NCBI GenBank assembly: GCA_947178085.1
Contig: CAMWWS010000223.1
Location: forward strand, 1 to 5,152
Length of the DNA stretch: 5,152 nucleotides
Origin: an uncultured Lachnospiraceae bacterium
GTDB taxonomy: Bacteria > Bacillota_A > Clostridia > Lachnospirales > Lachnospiraceae
Direction of reading: 5' to 3'
Below, piece after piece: positions 1-3,864 of the stretch. The position numbers and the translations under genes are program-made. How positions within the stretch are numbered: the first letter of the stretch is position 1; each line of letters opens with the position of its first letter. The notes beneath the pieces are model-generated. The model saw only the letters and a list, made by a program, of their open reading frames with translations, did not search any database and was not told where the DNA came from.

Positions 1-588
1 GCCTTCTATTGCCTCCTTACAAACCTTTTCATCTAGCATACTTGATACTAGCTGTTCAATCAGTGCTGTTGCTTCACTTTTAGATTTTCTGCCCGCCTCA
101 CTGCAGTTGCTTCTGAATGTCGCCTCAGACGCTTTTTCAAAAACAACTTTAAAAATTGTTGATAAATACTTATGATACTCATCGCATTTATTGATTAATA
201 ACCTGTGAACTCGAAATTTCTCGTCTTGAAGCTCTGCTCTCTTTTCTACAGCATTTACGACAAATTGATCTAAAATTTTATTATTATTTGCAGGTAAACT
301 GGCAACGACATTTCTGACCTCTGGCACTAATGCCACTTGTATATTTCTCAATAACTTCGCAAATATCTCATCTTTTGCAATAAGCTTGATTCCAATGCTT
401 GCCCATTCCTCATCTGGATCAATTATTACTTCTGTTTCACACGATGTTGTCATTCCGTCTCCGGTTAAAAATTCCATTCCTATTGAATAAGAATCTTTTA
501 CCATTTTTGAAGTTGTAGCTGTTTTAGACGCTCCACTTTCTGCTGCTTCAACAAATGTTGGTACATTGTCATACGATTTTTTTGCCAT
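1..588 (-). CDS. Unrecognised protein, N-terminal 196 codons (runs off left edge)
   Basis: I do not recognise this protein. The frame is open from the ATG at 588 down to position 1 with no stop, so the C-terminus lies outside the window. The start is well supported: an AAGGAGG ribosome binding site (596-603) lies 7 nt upstream of an ATG that opens with MAKKSYDNVP. Residues 1-36 are rich in Ser, Thr and Ala and probably flexible. Residues 37-60 could form beta strands (GMEFLTGDGM, then TEVIIDPDEEW). From about residue 62 the sequence is mostly amphipathic helix with many Lys and Glu. Cysteines at 50, 135, 162 and 190 are scattered and form no zinc motif. There is no signal peptide and no membrane segment, so a cytosolic protein is likely. 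Base composition matches the AT-rich host background. It is separated from the zinc-ribbon cluster by the G+C-rich island and nothing shows a functional link. Another minus-strand frame across its 5' end (498-692) lacks a ribosome binding site. Confidence 0.8.
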   Translation of the reverse strand, partial: MAKKSYDNVPTFVEAAESGASKTATTSKMVKDSYSIGMEFLTGDGMTTSCETEVIIDPDEEWASIGIKLIAKDEIFAKLLRNIQVALVPEVRNVVASLPANNNKILDQFVVNAVEKRAELQDEKFRVHRLLINKCDEYHKYLSTIFKVVFEKASEATFRSNCSEAGRKSKSEATALIEQLVSSMLDEKVCKEAIEG

Positions 589-639
589 AAAAAAATCCTC
601 CTTAAATTTATTTTTACACAAAGAATAACCAGTCGCAGA

Positions 640-678
640 AATTCATTATAAAAATAATATTTAGAAGAATTCATTATA
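640..678 (-). promoter_or_regulatory. Tandem TATAATGAATT direct repeats upstream of the 588 gene
   Basis: On the minus strand the 11-mer TATAATGAATT occurs twice, at 678-668 and 650-640, offset by 28 bp. Each copy contains a perfect -10 hexamer. The gene start lies at 588, so either copy is at a plausible distance for a promoter. I see no convincing TTGACA-type -35 element 16-18 bp upstream of either copy. This could be a promoter with tandem start sites, a repeated operator, or chance in AT-rich DNA. Confidence 0.3.
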
Positions 679-918
679 CTCAAACTAAGCACCCATAATA
701 GATGTGAATTACTTCTTCATCAAAATTAACACGATGAACTTTGCGGAAATCCTTTGATAACTACAAAGCACATCATTACACTTCAACGAACTAGTTTTTT
801 ATGTAATTGAAAATATTAAAGCATATATATAACTCTATGTCAATGAAATTTCCATAAAAATTACAAAAAATTACAATTCATATCTTAAAAAACGAATTTC
901 AACAGTATAGGATTCGAC

Positions 919-1029
919 TTATATCGGGGGAACGCACATTAATCCTATTGTCATGTATATTGCGTCGTTAATACCTATGCCTTTTACTACTGTATCTATA
1001 CCATTAACCTCTAAAATAATTATCATCAT
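919..1029 (-). CDS. Doubtful 36-residue hydrophobic peptide
   Basis: A short minus-strand frame runs from ATG at 1029 to TAA at 919 and gives a 36-residue peptide beginning MMIIILEVNGIDTVVKGIG and rich in Ile, Val, Met and Gly. A second ATG follows directly at 1026. Upstream I see no AGGAGG-like ribosome binding site, only AT-rich DNA with an in-frame TAA immediately before the start. It may be a chance frame, a small hydrophobic peptide, or a scrap of a decayed gene. It lies just beyond the left 35-bp repeat. Confidence 0.15.
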   Translation of the reverse strand: MMIIILEVNGIDTVVKGIGINDAIYMTIGLMCVPPI

Positions 1030-1044
1030 TTAGAATTTCGCATA

Positions 1045-1079
1045 CTTTTAGCGAAACCTCAAACAATCTGGCAAAACCC
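1045..1079. repeat. Left copy of degenerate 35-bp direct repeat
   Basis: This 35-bp segment aligns without gaps to 1555-1589, with 26 of 35 bases identical by hand count; the longest shared blocks are AAACAATC and CAAAA. The two copies lie in the same orientation and bracket the G+C-rich island. Read on the minus strand in one frame, both copies end in a stop codon at the same place (…DCLRFR-stop and …DCLEFS-stop), so they may be two decayed copies of one gene's 3' end. They are too divergent to be a fresh target-site duplication. Confidence 0.4.
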
Positions 1080-1095
1080 ATATAATGGTGTCCGC

Positions 1096-1341
1096 ATGAA
1101 TGGTATCACAAACAGTGATGGGCAATATCAGGAGATCATCCGGAAGTCTGACGAATATTCCGGCAGGCTGGAAGAGATGGAACTGCCGGAAGAAGTCCGG
1201 CTGCTGATTGACCTCTATGTCAGTGAGCAGAACGCGCTTGGCTCCAGATATGGGATGCTTGCCTACCTGCTTGGCTTTTCCGACTGTAAAAAGATGCTTT
1301 TGGAAAAACGACTGTTTACGGAACCGCCACAGATGTCCTAA
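1096..1341 (+). CDS. Small helical protein typical of clostridial mobile elements (possibly DUF6664)
   Basis: This frame encodes 81 residues. The core, roughly residues 12-70, is a compact helical domain with YQEIIRKSDEYSGRLEEMEL, then PEEVRLLIDLYVSEQNALGS, then RYGMLAYLLGFSDCKKMLL. From memory it resembles a short conserved protein carried by integrative elements of Clostridia (I believe DUF6664); no molecular function is known to me. No ribosome binding site precedes the ATG at 1096, and the composition changes from AT-rich to G+C-rich just upstream, so the true 5' end or promoter may have been lost at a recombination junction. A hairpin terminator follows 9 nt after the stop. By hand count 1141-1200 is 57% G+C, unlike everything else nearby. 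No integrase, relaxase or transposase is visible in the window. Probably an orphan remnant of a mobile element, perhaps no longer expressed. Confidence 0.6.
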   Translation: MNGITNSDGQYQEIIRKSDEYSGRLEEMELPEEVRLLIDLYVSEQNALGSRYGMLAYLLGFSDCKKMLLEKRLFTEPPQMS

Positions 1342-1350
1342 AAACACGGG

Positions 1351-1380
1351 AAAAGGGCTTGAAATGCAGGCTCTTTTTTT
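1351..1380 (+). terminator. Rho-independent terminator after the 1096-1341 gene
   Basis: Positions 1355-1361 (GGGCTTG) pair with 1367-1373 (CAGGCTC), including two G-U pairs, around a 5-base loop AAATG. Four upstream A residues extend the stem into the following run of seven T residues (1374-1380). This is a standard intrinsic terminator for the plus strand. On the minus strand it has only four T residues after the stem, so it could act weakly on transcripts arriving from the zinc-ribbon operon. Confidence 0.75.
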
Positions 1381-1554
1381 CGTATTCTCAATCGTAGTAA
1401 AACCGTAGTACCCCACCGTCCCAAAAACCGTGATTTGCCCCGTTCTGTCCCACAAGTGCCGATAAATCCCGGCTATCCGCTGTGGTGCCGTGACAAATAA
1501 ACAAAATTTTATTCATTATTACACAAAAATAATATAAATTGCAAATTTTTTAAC

Positions 1555-1589
1555 CTTTCAGCTAAACTCTAAACAATCCAACAAAATCC
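1555..1589. repeat. Right copy of degenerate 35-bp direct repeat
   Basis: Partner of 1045-1079, same orientation, 26 of 35 positions identical, offset 510 bp. On the minus strand, the frame through this copy opens from a GTG about 13 codons earlier and includes MKKYRILLDCLEFS before its stop, paralleling WVLPDCLRFR-stop in the left copy. This suggests duplicated and decayed 3' coding ends rather than element termini, but the evidence is thin. Confidence 0.4.
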
Positions 1590-1625
1590 TATACTTTTTC
1601 ATCCCGCGCACAGAATATGAATTCC

Positions 1626-1652
1626 TCACATAACAATCTTCAATTTTTTCAA
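1626..1652 (-). pseudogene. Stub of a fifth operon gene (strong RBS, TTG start, 8 codons)
   Basis: Immediately behind the last zinc-ribbon gene, an AGGAGG box (1659-1664) overlaps that gene's TGA stop (1664-1666). Six bases later a TTG begins a frame that reads as MKKLKIVM and then hits TGA at 1626. A ribosome binding site overlapping the upstream stop is the arrangement seen at the 2506/2494 junction, and a Lys-rich start followed by hydrophobic residues resembles the opening of an exported protein. The simplest reading is a further operon gene deleted or interrupted just after its start. It could also be chance. Confidence 0.3.
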
Positions 1653-1663
1653 ATCGAACCTCC

Positions 1664-2494
1664 TCAATTAAACGGATATATTTCGTCTGACTCCGTCACA
1701 ACTTTATCTGCAAGCAATTCACCGCTTCCTGTATTTCCATAGTCGTAAATGTTTCCAAAATTATCGATATACCGAACGACTATTCCATCTTTAAAGTAGA
1801 GTCGATACTCTTCACTCCCTTTGAATATAAATGCAAAATAAAGCTTTTGGTCATGATAAAAATATTGTCTTGTATAATCCAAATCGTTATATCCCGCCGC
1901 AACGACACCCTTTACAGCATACCCCGACTCAAAATAAAACCCTAAATCAGCGCCATATTCCGAATACGCAAAGGTATCCAATCTGTTCTGCGTATCATAA
2001 TACCACTCTCTGATCTGAGCAACTTCCGCTTCTACATCGATACTCACATTGACATCAAATATAGACTCATCCGTCAAATCAGGCGTCGTGTCGACGGTCG
2101 GCACATTATCCGAATCCGCGATATCATCTTCAACAAATTGATCATCCTCCTGATGATTCACTTCTGTCGGGCTTGCGTCAACAGTTTCCGCAGCAATTTC
2201 CGTTTCCGTGGCAGTTTCCGTTTCTTTTGCAACGATATTATCGGACATAATATCGTCAACTGCATCAATATCCGTTACAAAGACAGACGAACCTACAATA
2301 AATACTGCACCCAAACAGACGATAACGATACCTACTATTAAAGCAATTAAAACAATTTTCTTTGCTCCTCCCGTATGGCGAACGGAATTGTGTTCACTTA
2401 CCGGATTTGTCACGGGACTTTTTATCTCTGCGCCGCACTTTGTACAAAACTTACTGTCATCTGCAATCTTTGCTCCGCATTTTGCGCAATACAT
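1664..2494 (-). CDS. Membrane-anchored zinc-ribbon protein with aromatic-rich ectodomain
   Basis: 276 residues in three parts. Residues 1-24 form a zinc ribbon with C3, C6, C17 and C20 (CxxC-x10-CxxC), which should bind one zinc ion in the cytosol. Residues about 46-73 are a single transmembrane helix (VLIALIVGIVIVCLGAVFIV). Residues 77-160 are an acidic, Thr/Glu/Asp-rich stalk with a TETATETE-like run at 91-104. Residues 161-276 form a compact domain dense in Tyr and Phe, including YTRQYFYHDQKLYFAFIF and EEYRLYFKDGIVVRYID, probably beta-rich and outside the cell. Similar ectodomains occur in uncharacterised clostridial zinc-ribbon proteins; no activity is known to me. The AAGGAGG site sits 6 nt before the ATG and its first three bases are the stop codon of the preceding gene, which points to coupled translation. 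Its zinc ribbon and membrane helix are only distantly like those of the other two anchored proteins. Topology with N-terminus inside is inferred. Confidence 0.88.
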   Translation of the reverse strand: MYCAKCGAKIADDSKFCTKCGAEIKSPVTNPVSEHNSVRHTGGAKKIVLIALIVGIVIVCLGAVFIVGSSVFVTDIDAVDDIMSDNIVAKETETATETEIAAETVDASPTEVNHQEDDQFVEDDIADSDNVPTVDTTPDLTDESIFDVNVSIDVEAEVAQIREWYYDTQNRLDTFAYSEYGADLGFYFESGYAVKGVVAAGYNDLDYTRQYFYHDQKLYFAFIFKGSEEYRLYFKDGIVVRYIDNFGNIYDYGNTGSGELLADKVVTESDEIYPFN

Positions 2495-2500
2495 TGAAAT

Positions 2501-2508
2501 CCTCCTTA
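2501..2508 (-). promoter_or_regulatory. RBS fused to upstream stop codon (TAAGGAGG)
   Basis: On the minus strand the TAA stop of the TPR-like gene (2508-2506) directly forms the start of the ribosome binding site TAAGGAGG for the next gene, whose ATG begins at 2494. Ribosomes finishing the upstream gene are placed to begin the downstream one, so the two products are probably made in linked amounts. Confidence 0.75.
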
Positions 2509-3315
2509 TTTATTTTCAAGATAATAGCCATATATCGTATCAAAGACATTTTTTCCTTTTTCTACCGTTTCACCATAACCCAAATCATCGGCGATGTCCT
2601 CAGCAAGGCCGAGCGCTTGGTCAATTTTGTCTGCATTTCCATCCCCCACCTTGGCACGGGTCTGCAAATCCAGCAGTTTACTTTTGATCTGTTCATCATT
2701 GGTATACTGATATCCGGTCACCAGCACATCTATTGCAGAATCCGAATGGTTTCTTGCAATCATAATATCTGCCAGTCCAAGATACAGATCCGGCTCATAA
2801 AGATGCTGTTCCACCATGACAGTTAAAAGCTCTTCCTCCGCAATATTTCCGGTATCCATGTACTCTTTCATTAAGGATAACTGCTCATTCAGCGTAAGCT
2901 CCCGAATATTCTTGTCCGCGCTTTTGGGTTCCGCATTATTCTGTTCTATATAATTCTGTTCTGCATTATCCTGTTTTGTATCTTCCTGTTTGATATCTTC
3001 CTGTTCTAAATATGCCACATCTTTATCCGAACCCTTTTTGACGCCGGATATCAGTACAATCGCAAGAATGACTGCCAAAGCCGCCGCCCCTATATAGGTA
3101 AGCTGCCGCTTCGTGACATTCTTCAATATCCGGTCTATGTTGCATTTTTTCAACAAATCGTCTATATCAAAATTTTTCAATAGCTGCTCTATGTTGAAAT
3201 TTTTCTCTTTTGGGGCATTTTGCGGAATAGCCGTTTGCTGCACCGCCTTTGTTCCGCATTTCGGGCAAAACTGCGCCCCGTCCTTTATCTCTGCACCACA
3301 ATTTTTACAAAACAT
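2506..3315 (-). CDS. Membrane-anchored zinc-ribbon protein with TPR-like ectodomain
   Basis: 269 residues from the chosen start. Zinc ribbon with C3, C6, C17 and C20; three tandem 9-residue amphipathic repeats at 42-68 (IEQLLKNFD, IDDLLKKCN, IDRILKNVT); one transmembrane helix at about 72-92; a hydrophilic stalk at 104-133 made of six pentapeptide repeats (EQEDI, KQEDT, KQDNA and so on); then a helical domain at about 137-222 with a TPR-like pattern (DLYLGLADIMIARN, then SDSAIDVLVTGYQY), and a final helical tail. TPR-like folds usually bind peptides or proteins; the ligand here is unknown. The start at 3315 is preferred because AAGGAG (3325-3330) lies 9 nt upstream. The ATG at 3324 touches the ribosome binding site, and the ATG at 3405 would overlap the upstream gene and add 30 residues absent from the paralogue. 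The first 97 residues are nearly the same as in the LRR protein at 3865-4980. The ectodomain is placed outside the cell by inference. Confidence 0.88.
   Translation of the reverse strand: MFCKNCGAEIKDGAQFCPKCGTKAVQQTAIPQNAPKEKNFNIEQLLKNFDIDDLLKKCNIDRILKNVTKRQLTYIGAAALAVILAIVLISGVKKGSDKDVAYLEQEDIKQEDTKQDNAEQNYIEQNNAEPKSADKNIRELTLNEQLSLMKEYMDTGNIAEEELLTVMVEQHLYEPDLYLGLADIMIARNHSDSAIDVLVTGYQYTNDEQIKSKLLDLQTRAKVGDGNADKIDQALGLAEDIADDLGYGETVEKGKNVFDTIYGYYLENK
2917..3006 (-). repeat. Six pentapeptide (15-bp) repeats in the stalk
   Basis: Codons 104-133 of the TPR-like protein form six units of five residues: EQEDI, KQEDT, KQDNA, EQNYI, EQNNA, EPKSA. At DNA level the units share a 15-bp pattern visible on the plus strand as repeated CCTGTT-type blocks. 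Tandem units of this length tend to gain or lose copies, which would change the distance between membrane and outer domain while keeping the frame. Confidence 0.75.
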
Positions 3316-3324
3316 CTGTACCAT

Positions 3325-3330
3325 CTCCTT
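3325..3330 (-). promoter_or_regulatory. RBS that fixes the start at 3315
   Basis: AAGGAG on the minus strand. The first downstream ATG (3324) begins immediately after it, leaving no spacer, whereas the second ATG (3315) has a normal 9-nt spacer and opens directly with the zinc ribbon (MFCKNC). The second ATG is therefore the likely start. Confidence 0.65.
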
Positions 3331-3358
3331 TTTTCCATAATTGCCGCATAAAATCGGT

Positions 3359-3796
3359 CTACAACTTTGTGCCGCACGTTGTGCAGAAAGTAGCTCCTTC
3401 TTCATATGCGCTGCCGCAATTCGGACAGGTATTTTCTCCGCCCACCGGTTCTAACTCCAATGCTTCTAGTTTTTCTCCACACTTATTGCAGAATACGCTC
3501 TCTATCACAAGCACATTTCCGCATTTCTCACACTTTCGCAATCCCTGTACGGCAAGCTTGCGCTTTTCCGTGCGCACGGATTCTTGTTCTATATTCTGCA
3601 GCTCTGCCATCTCCTCCTCATAGGGCGTGCCGGCTGCTGTTTCTACAGTATTGCTTGCAGCATACTTTTCCCCAATCCGATACAGGACTTCTTTTTTCTG
3701 CTGCTCCAATTGTGCAAGCTTCGCGTTACACTCTGCTACCGCAGGCGGTTCCGCATGGTGCTCTGTTCCCATCGTTATTTTATCTAATAATCCCAT
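3359..3796 (-). CDS. Soluble coiled-coil protein with two C-terminal zinc ribbons
   Basis: 145 residues with no membrane segment or signal peptide, so cytosolic. The N-terminal half (about 20-46 and 59-86) is charged and helical (AKLAQLEQQKKEVLYRIGEK; then YEEEMAELQNIEQ) and could form a coiled coil for self-association. Two zinc ribbons follow: C89, C92, C103, C106 and C124, C127, C138, C141, each CxxC-x10-CxxC, joined by a short acidic linker. The order is reversed compared with its three membrane-bound neighbours, whose single ribbon is N-terminal. The start at 3796 (MGLLDK) is chosen over the ATG at 3802 because AAGGAG (3805-3810) is 8 nt from the former and only 2 nt from the latter. It lies in the middle of the cluster, 68 nt after the LRR gene and 43 nt before the TPR-like gene, so co-expression is likely. 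A role as a cytosolic partner of the anchored ribbons is an inference; nucleic-acid binding is also possible. Confidence 0.85.
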   Translation of the reverse strand: MGLLDKITMGTEHHAEPPAVAECNAKLAQLEQQKKEVLYRIGEKYAASNTVETAAGTPYEEEMAELQNIEQESVRTEKRKLAVQGLRKCEKCGNVLVIESVFCNKCGEKLEALELEPVGGENTCPNCGSAYEEGATFCTTCGTKL

Positions 3797-3804
3797 AATC
3801 ATTT

Positions 3805-3810
3805 CTCCTT
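3805..3810 (-). promoter_or_regulatory. RBS that fixes the start at 3796
   Basis: AAGGAG on the minus strand, 8 nt before the ATG at 3796 and only 2 nt before the ATG at 3802. Normal spacing favours the second ATG, making the product two residues shorter than the longest frame. Confidence 0.6.
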
Positions 3811-3823
3811 TATTTCGTAATCA

Positions 3824-3854
3824 ATAACCTTGTATATCTCCTATTGATACCTTT
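3824..3854 (-). pseudogene. Vestigial 3' tail of an LRR-protein gene
   Basis: This 31-bp stretch lies in the gap behind the LRR gene's stop and matches the gene's own end (3892-3922) at 27 of 31 bases. Read on the minus strand it gives KVSIGDIQGY and then TGA, against KVPIEDIQGYREISNGIW in the intact gene. The offset is 68 bp. It is best explained as the last piece of a second, paralogous LRR gene that was deleted, or as a small tandem duplication of the 3' end. Confidence 0.6.
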
Positions 3855-3864
3855 GCGCAAATCT

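Larger units (their letters stand above)
604..1095. other. AT-rich intergenic region, no confident gene
   Basis: Nearly 500 bases without a convincing gene. The stretch is very AT-rich: by hand count 841-900 is about 18% G+C. It holds the TATAATGAATT repeat pair near its left end, a short palindrome AACTAGTT followed by a T run near 789-800, a doubtful 36-codon minus-strand frame (919-1029), and the left copy of a degenerate 35-bp repeat (1045-1079). No tRNA, rRNA or CRISPR signature was seen. The composition changes sharply at about 1090, where the G+C-richer island begins. Confidence 0.6.
1381..1663. other. Junction region between the island and the zinc-ribbon operon
   Basis: Up to about 1493 the DNA stays G+C-rich and seems to belong to the same acquired segment as the small gene before it, but I find no supportable gene. 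A minus-strand frame over 1048-1455 has no ribosome binding site and runs antisense through the small gene. From about 1494 the sequence turns AT-rich again and contains the right copy of the 35-bp repeat (1555-1589) and the stub frame at 1626-1652. No clear terminator is seen directly behind the operon's last gene. Confidence 0.5.

Noticed and set aside
498..692. 64-codon minus-strand frame across the start of the left-edge gene
   Set aside because: It has no ribosome binding site and overlaps, in another frame, the 5' end of the gene starting at 588, which has a perfect AAGGAGG at the right distance.
1048..1455. 135-codon minus-strand frame across the G+C-rich island
   Set aside because: It lies antisense to the small plus-strand gene and its terminator, has no ribosome binding site, and its length follows from the high G+C content. 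Its last ten codons overlap the degenerate repeat, which I treat separately.
1494..1530. AT-rich imperfect palindrome around AAAATTTT as a terminator or attachment site
   Set aside because: The pairing is only A-T and has mismatches, with no T run placed as in an intrinsic terminator and no known attachment core.
905..1594. Inverted 10-mer GTATAGGATT (905-914) and AATCCTATAC (1585-1594) as possible element ends
   Set aside because: A 10-base match in AT-rich DNA of this size is expected by chance, and no transposase or target duplication accompanies it.
2208..2687. 159-codon plus-strand frame, with several similar ones at 2138-2341 and 2362-2826
   Set aside because: These lie opposite the two well-supported membrane-protein genes, lack ribosome binding sites and show no domain pattern.
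3316..3405. Thirty-codon N-terminal extension of the TPR-like protein
   Set aside because: It would overlap the preceding gene by 47 nt, and the extension has no counterpart in the paralogue; the RBS at 3325-3330 supports the start at 3315.
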